A DNA stretch of 64,000 nucleotides from Haliea sp. (GTDB lineage Bacteria; Pseudomonadota; Gammaproteobacteria; Pseudomonadales; Halieaceae). The notes below the pieces were generated by a model that made no database searches, was not told the DNA's origin, and saw nothing but the letters and a program-made list of their open reading frames with translations. How positions within the stretch are numbered: the first letter of the stretch is position 1; every line of letters starts with the position of its first letter. The stretch lies in NCBI GenBank assembly GCA_002692965.1, contig NZNC01000029.1:1-64000 (forward strand), given 5' to 3'. Positions 51,244 through 60,919 of the stretch are shown piece after piece. The position numbers were made by a program, and so were the translations under genes.

Positions 51244-52410
51244 GTGTCTTCCCCCTCCCCCGCCATTGCGCCTGCCGGCGCCGCGCAGATTGACGCCGCC
51301 GCGCCGGACGACCTCGAGGCTTTGTTGGCCCTGGAGGCGAACTGCTTTGCCACCGACCGGCTGTCACGGCGCAGTTTTCGGCGCTGGCTGCGCCGGCAGG
51401 ACCGGGTGTTCCTGGTCGTCCGCGAAGGCAGCCAGCTGTTGGCCTATGCTTTGGTGCTGCTGCGCCGGGGCACACGCCTGGCGCGACTGTATTCCCTCGC
51501 GGTGTCCCCCGCCGCCCGCGGTCGTGGCCTGGCGCGTGAATTGCTGCTGCGGGCGGAAAAGGAAGCGCGCGAAGCCGGCGCCCTCTACCTGCGCCTGGAG
51601 GTGGCCAGCGACAATACCCCGGCGATCCGCCTCTACCGGCAACTCGGCTACAGCCAGTTCGGCCTCTATCACGATTACTACGAAGACCACGGCGATGCCC
51701 TGCGCATGGAAAAGTGCATCCGCCCCTTCGAGCCCAGTGGCGACACCCGGGTGATCCCCTGGATTGCCCAGACCACTCCCTTCACCTGCGGGCCGGCGGC
51801 GCTGATGATGGCCATGGCCGGCCTCGACAGCCGCTACACGCCGACACCCCTGGAGGAAATCGAGATCTGGCGCGAGGCCACGACGATCTACATGACCTCC
51901 GGGCACGGTGGCTGCCATCCCCTGGGCCTGGCACTCGCCGCCCGGCGACGGGGTTTCCGCGCCGAGGCCTGGGTCAACCTCGAGGGGCCGCTGTTCCTCG
52001 AGGGCGTGCGGGACGAGGAAAAGAAACGCGTGATGAGCCTGGCCCACCAGGGCTTCACCCAGGCCTGCGCGGCGGCCGGCATCGCCGTGCACCACCAGGA
52101 AGTCGACCAGCAGCAGCTGGTGGAGGCCTTCGATGCCGGCGCCAATGTGCTGATCCTGATCTCGACCTATCGCCTGGACAGCAAGAAGGCGCCCCACTGG
52201 GTGGTCATGAGCGGGCACGACGACGACTGCCTTTACGTGCACGACCCCGACCTCGAGGATACCGGCCCCCCGCGTCAGCGCGGCGAGGCGCGCTCCTCCC
52301 TGGACTGTCAGCACCTGCCCATTGCCCGGGCGGATTTCGCCGCCATGAGCCGCTTCGGCGGCAACCGCCTGCGCACCGCGGTGGTGATATATCCAGGACC
52401 ATCCACATGA
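51244..52410 (+). CDS. GNAT acetyltransferase fused to C39-like cysteine peptidase
   Basis: A 388-residue two-domain protein. The GNAT domain (about 15-160) has the acetyl-CoA loop SPAARGRGLARELLLR and the RimI-like SDNTPAIRLYRQLGYSQFG. The C39 peptidase-like domain (about 170-380) has the nucleophile Cys in TTPFTCGPAALMMAM, a His in PHWVVMSGHDDD and an Asp in YVHDPDLED, so the triad looks intact. GTG 51244 with AAGGG upstream is chosen, since the frame start at 51214 lies on the promoter. Such fusions usually neighbour an ATP-grasp (RimK-like) ligase; here the partner is instead the QEGLA-motif protein, overlapping by 4 bp. Confidence 0.85.
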   Translation: MSSPSPAIAPAGAAQIDAAAPDDLEALLALEANCFATDRLSRRSFRRWLRRQDRVFLVVREGSQLLAYALVLLRRGTRLARLYSLAVSPAARGRGLARELLLRAEKEAREAGALYLRLEVASDNTPAIRLYRQLGYSQFGLYHDYYEDHGDALRMEKCIRPFEPSGDTRVIPWIAQTTPFTCGPAALMMAMAGLDSRYTPTPLEEIEIWREATTIYMTSGHGGCHPLGLALAARRRGFRAEAWVNLEGPLFLEGVRDEEKKRVMSLAHQGFTQACAAAGIAVHHQEVDQQQLVEAFDAGANVLILISTYRLDSKKAPHWVVMSGHDDDCLYVHDPDLEDTGPPRQRGEARSSLDCQHLPIARADFAAMSRFGGNRLRTAVVIYPGPST

Positions 52411-53693
52411 GCGCGCCCGACCCCGACTACCTGGCGCTGGTGCGCGAGCTCTCCGACCGCATCGTCGAGGCACAGCGGCCGATTCGCATCCTGGATGCGA
52501 TCAAGTGGCGCCCGGACATCAAGCGCGGCTTCTTCGCCGCGGGCTGTCGCGAGCTGCCCGCTGTGGACGCCGACTACTACCGCCGCCACAACCCGCTGGA
52601 CTTCGACCCCGCTGCCAAGCGCCAGGAGTTGCAGCAGATCGAGCGGGACATCGCTCGCCGCCTGGGCCAGCTCAACCCCTTGGCGCAGATCATGCGCCGC
52701 ATGTGCCGCGACTACCGCACCGTGGTGCGCCTGCTCGAGGTGCGCGGGGAAGCCGAATTCGGCGCCCTCTCCATCGACCTCTACGGCTCCTCCTCGGATG
52801 TCTTCCACGCCGGCGACCCCACCCTGGCCGATCTGGGCACGGTCATGGAGGGTACCCTGCGCAACCTGCTGCAGAACGACTCCATGCAGGAGGCGCCCAA
52901 GGACATCCCCGCGGCGGAGGCAGTGGAAATGCTCAACCAGCGGCTGCTGCAAGTGTTTCCCGACGCCGGTATCCGCGTGCTGCTCAACGACCAGATGACC
53001 GCCGACGCCGCCGCCGGCTCCGATTACCTGAAGATCCGCAGCGATGCGCGCTTCAATGCCCTGGATATCGATGTACTCGAAGTCCACGAGGGCTGGGTGC
53101 ACCTGGGCACCACCCTCAACGGCAGCGCCCAGACCGCCTGTACCTTCCTCGGCAAGGGCACCCCTTCTGCCACCACCACCCAGGAGGGGCTGGCGGTGCT
53201 CACCGAGATCCTGACCCTCAAGTCCAGCCCCTCCCGGCTCTACCGCCTGATCAACCGGGTGCGCGCGGTGACCCTGGCCGAGGAAGGCGCCAATTTTCTC
53301 GAGGTCTTCCACTACCTGCGCGACCACCGCATGAGCGACGACGAGGCCTGGAGCATCGCCATGCGGGTCTTCCGCGGCAGCACACCGGAGGGCAGCCCCT
53401 TCACCAAGGACCTCGCCTACATGCGCGGCTTCGTGCAGACCTTCAACTTCCTGCGCCTGGCGATCAGCGAGGGGCGCCTGGATAGCCTGCCGGTGCTGTT
53501 CTGCGGCAAGATTACCCTCGAGGATATCGCCACCTGGCGCATGCTGGTGGAGGACGGCGTGGTGCAGGCGCCGCGCTTCCTGCCGCCCCACTTCGCCGAC
53601 CTCAAGGGGCTGGCGACCTGGATGAGCTTCTCCCGCTTCATCGCCTCCCTCAGTTTTGATCAGCTGGAGGCGGACTACGGCGCCCTGCTGTAG
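52407..53693 (+). CDS. QEGLA-motif zinc metalloprotease-like protein (DUF1704/MATCAP-like)
   Basis: A 428-residue protein carrying the eponymous TTTQEGLAVLTE motif and, 28 residues before it, HEGWVH, an HExxxH zinc site as in the DUF1704 carboxypeptidases (eukaryotic relatives remove the C-terminal tyrosine of tubulin). The DVFHAGDPTLADLG and DQMTADAAAGSDYLKI blocks are also family features. The name 'flavohemoglobin expression-modulating' attached to this family is a weak historical label. Overlap with the GNAT/C39 gene (ATGA) points to a shared peptide-processing role. It lacks the usual ATP-grasp and N-formylglutamate amidohydrolase neighbours. Confidence 0.85.
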   Translation: MSAPDPDYLALVRELSDRIVEAQRPIRILDAIKWRPDIKRGFFAAGCRELPAVDADYYRRHNPLDFDPAAKRQELQQIERDIARRLGQLNPLAQIMRRMCRDYRTVVRLLEVRGEAEFGALSIDLYGSSSDVFHAGDPTLADLGTVMEGTLRNLLQNDSMQEAPKDIPAAEAVEMLNQRLLQVFPDAGIRVLLNDQMTADAAAGSDYLKIRSDARFNALDIDVLEVHEGWVHLGTTLNGSAQTACTFLGKGTPSATTTQEGLAVLTEILTLKSSPSRLYRLINRVRAVTLAEEGANFLEVFHYLRDHRMSDDEAWSIAMRVFRGSTPEGSPFTKDLAYMRGFVQTFNFLRLAISEGRLDSLPVLFCGKITLEDIATWRMLVEDGVVQAPRFLPPHFADLKGLATWMSFSRFIASLSFDQLEADYGALL

Positions 53694-53765
53694 AGAGCCC
53701 CTCCCCCGCCGGGGCACCCGCGGTGGCGGCCCGTCCCGCCGGCTTTCACCGGCTGTGCCACCCCT

Positions 53766-56700
53766 CTAGCGCGGCATCATGCGCAGCTGCCCCAGGTGCT
53801 CCAGCGGCTGGGGCTTGCCCAGGAGATAGCCCTGCACGTGGTCCACGCCGATCTGCCGCAGCAGCTCCAGGGTGCCCGTGTCCTCCACGAACTCGGCGAC
53901 CGTCTTCAGGCCCATGATGTGGGCGATATTGTTGATCGAGGCAACAATCGCCTGGTCGACCTCGCTCTTGCACAGGTCGCGCACGAAAATGCTGTCGATT
54001 TTCAGGTAGTCGACGTCCAGGCTGCGCAGGTAGCCAAAGGAGGACAGGCCGCTGCCGAAATCGTCCAGGGCAAACTGGCAGCCCAGTGAGGTCAGCTCGC
54101 GGATGAAACGGCGGGCCGCCTCGAGGTCGCTCATGGCCGCGGTCTCGGTGATCTCGAAACAGAGGTAGTGGGCCGGGATCCGGTGCTGCTCGATCAGCTG
54201 CTTGATCAGGTCCAGGCACTCCTGGCTGCCAATCGAGGTTCCCGAGAGGTTGATCGAGCAGCACAACTGGCGGTTGTTTACCCGCAGGTTGTCCCCCAGC
54301 CAGGCCAGCGTGTTGCGGATCACCCACTGGTCGATCAGCGGCATCAGCCCGTAGCGTTCCGCCGCGGGGATAAAGGTGGTCGGCGGGATGGTCTGCTGCC
54401 GGTCGTCCAGCATGCGCACCAGGATCTCGAAGTGCGGCGCCCGGGAGGGCGAGGCCAGGGGCTCGATTGGCTGGTAGAACAGTCGCAGGCGGTCTTCATC
54501 GATCGCCTGCTGGATACTCGAGGCCCAGTGCATCTGGCCCTTGCGGTGTTGCAACTCCTCGTCGCCGCTGGCATAGAAATGCACCCGGTTGCGCCCCCCG
54601 TCCTTGGCCGCATAGCAGGCGGCGTCGGCGGTGCTCAGCAACTCGTCCAGGGAACCGCTTTCCGCGTTCACCGGGACCATGCCAATGCTGACGCCGACGG
54701 AGAACACCTGCTCGTCCCAGAAAAAGCGGAAGTCCTTCACCGTGGTGCGAATCTGCTCGGCAATCTCCAGGCCCCGTGTCGCCGGGCAGTTGGCCAGCAG
54801 GATGCCGAACTCGTCGCCACCCAGGCGGGCAAAGGTATCGCTCTGGCGCAGGTGCTCGCGAATCAGGCGCGAAAGCTGTCGCAGCAGATTGTCCCCGGCG
54901 CGGTGGCCACAGGTGTCGTTGACAATCTTGAACTGGTCGAGGTCCAGGTAGCAGAGCAGGTGCTCGCTGAGGTCGGTGCGGGCGGCGATCATCAGCTGCT
55001 CCAGCCGGCGCTCGAACTCCCGCCGGTTGAGCAGCCCGGTCAGCGCATCGTGAACCGCCTGGAAGGTCAGGCGTGCCTGCAGTTCATTGCTGTGGGTGAC
55101 ATCGCGCAGGGCGATCAGCCAGCCGATACTCTTGCCGCCCGTGTCCTTCAGCGGCGCCAGATTGCACTGCACAATGGCCCGCTCCCCCTGGCGACCGGTG
55201 AGTTCCAGCTGCCCGGCCTCCGCGGCCTCCCCCCGGTCGCGCAGGGACCACAGGCTGACCGGCTCGTTGCCGGTACTTCGCAGCTTGAGAATGTTCTCCA
55301 CCGGCTGCTCAAAGGCCTCTTTGTTGGACCAGCCGGTAAGCAGGCTCGCCACCGGATTGAGATAGACCGTGCGCATCTGCCCGTCGCAGGTGATTACCGC
55401 TTCGGTAATCGCCTCCAGCGTCACCTGGGCCAGCTGCGAGTGCTGGTAGAGCTGTGCCTCCATGCGCTTGCGCTCGCTGATGTCGCGCAGCACCGCACTG
55501 TACTGCACGCCCTCCCCGGTGGGGCTGGCGGTGGCGATCACCTCGATCGGGACCGCGGCGCCGCTGCTGCAGCGGCCGGCAATCTCGTGGGGCCCCTCGC
55601 GGCGGCCGGCGGCGATAACCGTCATCAGGTTTTCCCGGGCGATGTTCGGATAGAGGTTCCTGCAATCCTCGTGCAGCAAGTCCGCGACCGGTATGCCGAT
55701 CAGCTGCTGCGAAGGACGCCCGAAAATCTGCTCGGCCCCGGGGTTGGCGCTGGTGACAATGCCCAGCTCGCTGAAGGTGATGACACCGTCGCGCATGTCC
55801 CGGAGAATCAGGTGGGTGCGCTTGACCATGCGCTCCAGCCTGGCCATGACCCGGTTGTACTTGCGCGCGATCTGACCGACCTCGGTAAAGGGCTCCACCG
55901 GCACACGCAAGCGCATGTCGCCGGTCGACTCCTGTTCATTCATCGCCTGCAGGAGCTGGGTCAGCTCCGTGGTCGCGCCGTGTTCGGAGCTGTTCAAGCC
56001 CTCCTGTTCCGCCTCCGTGGAAACCCGCAGGGGCGTCATTCGACCCATGATGCGCAGGAATAGCAGAGTCAGCAGCAGCGCCCAGAGGCCGCACAGCACA
56101 ATGCCCAGCAACTGCGCGCCCAGCTGACCCAGGTAGCCCAGTCCGGTGCCCAGAATCGCCGGGTCGCCGAACAGGGCCACCGCCAGGGTGCCCCAGATGC
56201 CGGCACCCAGGTGCACCGGCACCGCGCCAATGGCATCGTCCAGGCGCCAGCGCAGCAGCAACTGCTCGGTAAAGCGCATGCACAGTGCCCCGCCACCGCC
56301 GATGACCAGCGCCTCGGGGGTGGTAACCGCGTGACAGCTGGCGGTGATGGCCACCAGGCCGGCCAGTGTCCCGTTGATGGTCTGCGCGGGCCCCTGTCCC
56401 GGCCTGCCCAGGTGCCCGAGCAACATGCCGATCACGCCCCCGGTGGCACCCGCCAGCAGGGTGTTGGCGATGATCGCCGGTATTGCCGGACTGAATGCCA
56501 GGGCGCTGCCGCCGTTGAAACCGATCCAGCCGATCATGAAGAAGAGCATGCCGAGCATGGCAAAGGGCAAATTGCTGCCGGGGATATCGCGGACCTCGCC
56601 GCCCTCGAAGCGCCCATCCCGCGGGCCGACCACGATGATCGCCGCCAGTGCCACCCAGCCGCCCAGGCTGTGCACGACGGTGCTGCCGGCGAAATCGACA

Positions 56701-57170
56701 AAGCCCCGCGCCGCCAGCCAGCCGGGCAGCCCCGACAGGGCGCCGCCCCAGGCCAGGTGCCCGAACACCGGGTAGAGCAACAGGGCCAGCAGCGCCGTCA
56801 GGGCGACGTAGGTGACAAAGCGGCTCCGCTCGGCGATGGCGCCGGAGACGATAGTCGCAGCGGTGGCGCAGAAGGTCAGCTGGAACAGAAAGAAGCACGC
56901 GACCCAGACACCGCCGTGGGTAAAGTCCGCGGCGATCAGGCCGGTATCGAAGACACCCGCACGGTGCGCTCCGAACATGATGCCAAAGCCCAGCCCCCAA
57001 TAGAGTACGCTGGTGACCAGGAGGTCGAGGGCATTTTTCAGGGCCACATTGATGGCATTCTTGCTGCGCGTCAGCCCCGATTCGAGGCAGAGGAACCCGC
57101 ACTGCATGACCAATACCAGTACGGCGGAAAAGAGCAGCCAGAGGGCATCCAGAGTCGGCGGCTGGGACAC
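53766..57170 (-). CDS. Ammonium transporter fused to PAS-PAS-GGDEF-EAL
   Basis: A 1134-residue membrane protein. The Amt channel (about 1-395) keeps both pore histidines (VVHSLGGWVALAAI and VPVHLGAGIWGTLAV). It is followed by a HAMP-like linker, two PAS domains (about 445-690), GGDEF (about 700-865) and EAL (about 885-1130). The cyclase site RLGGDEFGILL is intact, with the inhibitory RxxD (RQSD) upstream. The phosphodiesterase keeps EILVRM, NLSG, FEITETAAM, DDFGSGLSSFGYL, DYLKIDS and VAEF, so both activities are possible. The start is GTG 57170. A sigma-54 promoter lies 36 bp upstream. It probably links ammonium flux to c-di-GMP. Confidence 0.93.
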   Translation of the reverse strand: MSQPPTLDALWLLFSAVLVLVMQCGFLCLESGLTRSKNAINVALKNALDLLVTSVLYWGLGFGIMFGAHRAGVFDTGLIAADFTHGGVWVACFFLFQLTFCATAATIVSGAIAERSRFVTYVALTALLALLLYPVFGHLAWGGALSGLPGWLAARGFVDFAGSTVVHSLGGWVALAAIIVVGPRDGRFEGGEVRDIPGSNLPFAMLGMLFFMIGWIGFNGGSALAFSPAIPAIIANTLLAGATGGVIGMLLGHLGRPGQGPAQTINGTLAGLVAITASCHAVTTPEALVIGGGGALCMRFTEQLLLRWRLDDAIGAVPVHLGAGIWGTLAVALFGDPAILGTGLGYLGQLGAQLLGIVLCGLWALLLTLLFLRIMGRMTPLRVSTEAEQEGLNSSEHGATTELTQLLQAMNEQESTGDMRLRVPVEPFTEVGQIARKYNRVMARLERMVKRTHLILRDMRDGVITFSELGIVTSANPGAEQIFGRPSQQLIGIPVADLLHEDCRNLYPNIARENLMTVIAAGRREGPHEIAGRCSSGAAVPIEVIATASPTGEGVQYSAVLRDISERKRMEAQLYQHSQLAQVTLEAITEAVITCDGQMRTVYLNPVASLLTGWSNKEAFEQPVENILKLRSTGNEPVSLWSLRDRGEAAEAGQLELTGRQGERAIVQCNLAPLKDTGGKSIGWLIALRDVTHSNELQARLTFQAVHDALTGLLNRREFERRLEQLMIAARTDLSEHLLCYLDLDQFKIVNDTCGHRAGDNLLRQLSRLIREHLRQSDTFARLGGDEFGILLANCPATRGLEIAEQIRTTVKDFRFFWDEQVFSVGVSIGMVPVNAESGSLDELLSTADAACYAAKDGGRNRVHFYASGDEELQHRKGQMHWASSIQQAIDEDRLRLFYQPIEPLASPSRAPHFEILVRMLDDRQQTIPPTTFIPAAERYGLMPLIDQWVIRNTLAWLGDNLRVNNRQLCCSINLSGTSIGSQECLDLIKQLIEQHRIPAHYLCFEITETAAMSDLEAARRFIRELTSLGCQFALDDFGSGLSSFGYLRSLDVDYLKIDSIFVRDLCKSEVDQAIVASINNIAHIMGLKTVAEFVEDTGTLELLRQIGVDHVQGYLLGKPQPLEHLGQLRMMPR

Positions 57171-57205
57171 ATCACCTTCCTTGCGCTATGTGACGAGTCG
57201 TCTGC

Positions 57206-57221
57206 TGCAAGTTCCGGGCCA
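57206..57221 (-). promoter_or_regulatory. Sigma-54 (RpoN) promoter of the Amt-GGDEF-EAL gene
   Basis: On the minus strand TGGCCCGGAACTTGCA matches the consensus TGGCACG-N4-TTGCW at all fixed positions except one (A to C), with the obligatory GG/GC spacing. Initiation would fall about 25 bp before the GTG start. RpoN with NtrC is the standard control of amt genes under nitrogen limitation. Confidence 0.75.
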
Positions 57222-57436
57222 CTGCGTGCTCGGGGGCAGATTCCAGGCTCGGCCATGGCCTGCTCGGTGCCGTGAATGCCGCGACAGTGGCTGGGCCAGG
57301 CCCGGGGCATGACATATTCATCAGCGAACTTGACCGTTCACGTCATTGAGCGCGCCCTGCCGCCGGCTACACTGACGCCTCCATCCATCGCCGGTGCCGT
57401 CAGGCGTCCGGCCACATCCGACACCAGAAGCCGTTT

Positions 57437-58639
57437 ATGCCTGATTCAGCCTATATCTACGACGCCATACGCACGCCCCGTGGCAAGGGCAAACCCGGCG
57501 GTAGCCTCTACGAGGTCAAGCCCATCGATCTGCTGACCAACCTGCTGGAGGCCCTGAAAAGCCGTCACGACCTGGACACCTCCCGGGTCGAGGACCTGAT
57601 CGTCGCCACCGGGGAGCCGGTGGATGAACAGGGTCAGAATATTGCCAAGACCGCGCTGACCTATTCGAGCTGGGACGATGCCACCACCGGTGCACAGTTG
57701 CACCGTTTCTGTGCAGGCGGCCTGGATGCGGTCAATCTCGCCGCGGCCAAAGTCGCCGCCGGTTTCGAGGACCTGGTTGCCGCCGGGGGCGTGGAGTCCA
57801 TGTCCCGCCTGGGCATGGGGGCCAGCGGCGCTGCCCAGGCGGATCCCTGGGTGGCCATGCATACCCACTTCATCTCCCAGGGGCTCGGCGCGGACCTGGT
57901 GGCGACCCTGGATGGCATCACCCGCGAGGATGTCGACCGCTATGCGCTGATGAGCCAACAGCGTGCCGCCGACGCGCGGGCCCAGGGCTACTTCCGCTCC
58001 CTGGTGCCGGTCACCGATCTGAATGGCGTGACCATCCTGGATCACGACGAGTTTATCCGCCCGGACACGACGCTCGAGGACCTTGGCCGGCTCAAGCCCT
58101 CTTTCAAGATGTTTGCCGATTACGGTCACGGCGCCGTGGCGAAAATGCGCTACCCCCAGGTCGAGGCCTTCGATCACGTGCACACCCCCGGGAACTCTTC
58201 CGGCATCGTCGACGGCGCGGGCCTGGTACTGGTGGGCAGCGAAGGGGCCGGCAAGGACCTGGGGCTGACACCCCGGGCGCGGATTGTCAGCTGCGCCCTG
58301 ACTGGCACCGAGCCCACCATCATGCTCAACGGTCCCGCCCCGGCGACCGAGAAGGCCCTGCGCAAGGCCGGTCTGTCCGTGGCGGACATCGACCTGTTCG
58401 AACTCAATGAAGCCTTTGCCGCGGTCGTGCTGCGCTATCAACGGCTGCTGGGCATTCCCGACGAGAAGATCAACGTGAATGGCGGTGCCATTGCCATGGG
58501 GCACCCGATCGGCGCCACCGGTGCCATGATCCTGGGCACCCTGCTGGACGAGCTGGAACGCCGCGACCTGCGCCGCGGGGTATGTACCCTGTGTGCCGCC
58601 GGGGGGATCGGCATCGCGACGGTGATCGAACGCGTTTGA
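57437..58639 (+). CDS. Acetyl-CoA C-acyltransferase (thiolase)
   Basis: A 400-residue thiolase cleaving 3-ketoacyl-CoA to acetyl-CoA in fatty-acid oxidation. The acyl-acceptor Cys is in [16 protein letters not shown] (near residue 92). The second-site His is in [11 protein letters not shown], and the C-terminal [13 protein letters not shown] supplies the acid/base Cys. The start ATG 57437 follows a weak Shine-Dalgarno. It lies 117 bp upstream of the FadJ-like gene in the same direction, making a two-gene beta-oxidation pair of the FadI/FadJ-like type. Confidence 0.93.
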   Translation: MPDSAYIYDAIRTPRGKGKPGGSLYEVKPIDLLTNLLEALKSRHDLDTSRVEDLIVATGEPVDEQGQNIAKTALTYSSWDDATTGAQLHRFCAGGLDAVNLAAAKVAAGFEDLVAAGGVESMSRLGMGASGAAQADPWVAMHTHFISQGLGADLVATLDGITREDVDRYALMSQQRAADARAQGYFRSLVPVTDLNGVTILDHDEFIRPDTTLEDLGRLKPSFKMFADYGHGAVAKMRYPQVEAFDHVHTPGNSSGIVDGAGLVLVGSEGAGKDLGLTPRARIVSCALTGTEPTIMLNGPAPATEKALRKAGLSVADIDLFELNEAFAAVVLRYQRLLGIPDEKINVNGGAIAMGHPIGATGAMILGTLLDELERRDLRRGVCTLCAAGGIGIATVIERV

Positions 58640-58644
58640 ACACT

Positions 58645-58719
58645 GACTGAACCGCGCGACGTGAGGAGCCCGGGCACCGCCCGCCTGCACGCAGCCGCGC
58701 ATCACGACTGAACCGCGCG
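58645..58719 (+). repeat. 14-bp direct repeat between thiolase and fadJ
   Basis: GACTGAACCGCGCG occurs at 58645-58658 and again at 58706-58719, 61 bp apart, in the 117-bp gap between the two beta-oxidation genes. It may be a regulatory site or a duplication scar; nothing else in the gap was recognised. Confidence 0.6.
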
Positions 58720-58756
58720 TCCCGGCGATGGCCGGGCGCCACGAGCGAGAGAGACC

Positions 58757-60919
58757 ATGAGCTACATTCGACTGGAACGCGACGCCGACGGCATCGTGGA
58801 ACTGATTTTCGACCAGCCCGGCAAGTCCGTGAACACCATGGGCAATGAATACGACGAGGCCATGCGTGCTGCCGTGGCGGACCTGCGGACGCAGGTTGCC
58901 GCGGGCGGGGTCAGCGGCGTCTATGTCCGCAGCGGCAAGCCCGGCCAGTTTTTTGCCGGGGGCGACATCAAGCAGATGCTGGAGATGGATCTCGACCCGG
59001 ACAGTGCCGAACGCGAGCGCATGTTCGCGGCCATGCTGGAGACCAAGCGCCCCCTGCGGCAGCTGGAGACCCTGGGTGTGCCGGTCGTCGTGGGGATCAA
59101 CGGGCCGGCCCTCGGCGGTGGCTTCGAGATCGCCCTTGCCTGCCACCACCGCATCGCCCTGGCAGGCGTGCAGGTGGGCCTGCCTGAAGCCCAGATTGGC
59201 TTGATGCCGGGTGCCGGCGGCGTGGTGCGGCTGACGTCCTTGCTGGGCATCCAGGCAGCGCTGCCACTGATTGCCCAGGGGAAGCGGCTGAAGGCGGAGA
59301 AGGCGCTGGAAATGGGGCTGCTGGACGCATTGGCCGAGAGCGAGGAGGCCATGCATGCCCAGGCGCGGGCCTGGATCAAGGCCAACCCCGAGGCGAGCCA
59401 GCCCTGGGATCGAGAGGGTTTCAAGCTTCCCGGGGGCTCGCCCAAGGACAAGCATCGCCAGGACCTGCAGGGCTTCCTGTTCTTCGGCCCCAGCAATGTG
59501 ATGGCCCAGACCAAGGGACTGATGCCGGCCCAGCAGGCAATCTTTGCCTGTATCTCTGACGTGGCCCGGGTGGATTTCGATACCGCCCAGAAGATCGAGT
59601 CGCGCTACTTCATGAGCCTGCTGCTGGACCAGACCGCGCGCAACATGATGCTCGCCTTCTTCGTGCAGATGGAGGCGCTCAACCGGGGGGCGAGCCGCCC
59701 GCAGGGCGTGCAACGGCGCCAGGTGCGCAAGCTGGGTATTCTCGGCGGTGGTCAGATGGGCTCGGGGATCGCCACGGTCGCCGCGCAGAAAGGCATCGCG
59801 GTGGTGGTCAAGGACATCAGTCTGGCCAATGCCGAGAAGGCCAAGGATTATGCCGAGCTGGCCTACGGCAAGAACCGCCGGGTCAGCGAGGAGCAAGCGG
59901 CGGAGTACCTGAACCGAATCGAAGTCACCGACGACTACGCGACACTGGCGGACTGCGACCTGGTCATCGAGGCGGTGTTCGAGGATCGCGGGGTCAAGGC
60001 TGCGGTAACCCGGGATACCGAGGCGGTACTCGCAGAAGGCGCGGTATTCGCCTCCAATACCTCGGCCCTGCCCATCACTGAGCTGGCCGATGCGAGCTCA
60101 CGCCCGCACAACTTCATCGGCATGCACTTTTTCTCCCCGGCGGAGAAAATGCCGCTGGTGGAGATCATCCGCGGTCGCGAGACCAGCGACGAGACCCTGG
60201 CGCTGGCCTTTGACTTCAGCCAGCAGCTGGGCAAGACACCGATCGTGGTGCAGGACGCTCCGGGCTTCTTCACCACGCGGGTGATCGGGCAGACCATCTC
60301 CCAGGGCGCGATCTTGGTCACCGAAGGCATCAATCCGGTGCTGATTGAGTCAGCTGCACGTGACAACGGTTCGCCTGTGGGGCCGCTGGCTGCAGTGGAC
60401 GAAATCAGCCAGGAAACCGCATACAAGAACGGACTGCAGGCAAAGGCCGACGCCGAAGCGCAGGGGAAAGTCTGGGAAGACAATGCTGTCAGCCGCCTGA
60501 TGGACCGGATGGTCAATGAATGGAAGCGCAAGGGCAAACGCCATGGCGGTGGTTACTACGACTACCCGGAGGGCAGCCAAAAGCGGATCTGGCCCGGTTT
60601 CCGCGAGCACTTCGCGCCGGATGGCTGGACCGAGATCCCCTACCAGGATATCCGCGATCGTCTGCTGTACAGCCAGAGTCTGGAGGCGGTGCGCATTCTC
60701 GAGGAAGGTACGATCACCAGTATCGCGGACGGCAATATCGGCTCCATCATGGGCATCGGTTTCCCGCCCCACACCGGCGGTGTGTTCCAGTTCATCAACG
60801 CAGTGGGGCTGCAGGTTTTCGTCGATCGCGCCCGGGAGCTTGCCGAGCGTTACGGCGATACCTTCGCACCACCTGCGCTGCTGGTCGAGCGCGCTCGCCA
60901 GGGTGAGCTGTTTCTCTAG
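58757..60919 (+). CDS. fadJ: 3-hydroxyacyl-CoA dehydrogenase / enoyl-CoA hydratase (FadJ-like)
   Basis: A 720-residue bifunctional beta-oxidation enzyme. The crotonase domain (about 1-200) has the oxyanion-hole FAGGDIKQMLEM and the NGPALGGGFEIALACHHRIA block. The NAD-binding dehydrogenase domain starts near 328 (KLGILGGGQMGSGIATVAAQ), with HFFSPAEKMPLVEII holding the catalytic His. A C-terminal dehydrogenase half follows (DNGSPVGPLAAVDEIS, then SIADGNIGSIMGIGFPPHTG). The start ATG 58757 has a GAGAGAG Shine-Dalgarno. With the thiolase it forms a complete hydratase-dehydrogenase-thiolase set. Its 3' end overlaps the convergent HNH remnant by 4 bp. Confidence 0.93.
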   Translation: MSYIRLERDADGIVELIFDQPGKSVNTMGNEYDEAMRAAVADLRTQVAAGGVSGVYVRSGKPGQFFAGGDIKQMLEMDLDPDSAERERMFAAMLETKRPLRQLETLGVPVVVGINGPALGGGFEIALACHHRIALAGVQVGLPEAQIGLMPGAGGVVRLTSLLGIQAALPLIAQGKRLKAEKALEMGLLDALAESEEAMHAQARAWIKANPEASQPWDREGFKLPGGSPKDKHRQDLQGFLFFGPSNVMAQTKGLMPAQQAIFACISDVARVDFDTAQKIESRYFMSLLLDQTARNMMLAFFVQMEALNRGASRPQGVQRRQVRKLGILGGGQMGSGIATVAAQKGIAVVVKDISLANAEKAKDYAELAYGKNRRVSEEQAAEYLNRIEVTDDYATLADCDLVIEAVFEDRGVKAAVTRDTEAVLAEGAVFASNTSALPITELADASSRPHNFIGMHFFSPAEKMPLVEIIRGRETSDETLALAFDFSQQLGKTPIVVQDAPGFFTTRVIGQTISQGAILVTEGINPVLIESAARDNGSPVGPLAAVDEISQETAYKNGLQAKADAEAQGKVWEDNAVSRLMDRMVNEWKRKGKRHGGGYYDYPEGSQKRIWPGFREHFAPDGWTEIPYQDIRDRLLYSQSLEAVRILEEGTITSIADGNIGSIMGIGFPPHTGGVFQFINAVGLQVFVDRARELAERYGDTFAPPALLVERARQGELFL

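Noticed and set aside
57446-59896. 816-codon minus-strand open frame opposite thiolase and fadJ
   Set aside because: It spans two convincing genes and their gap in the opposite strand and shows no family motif.
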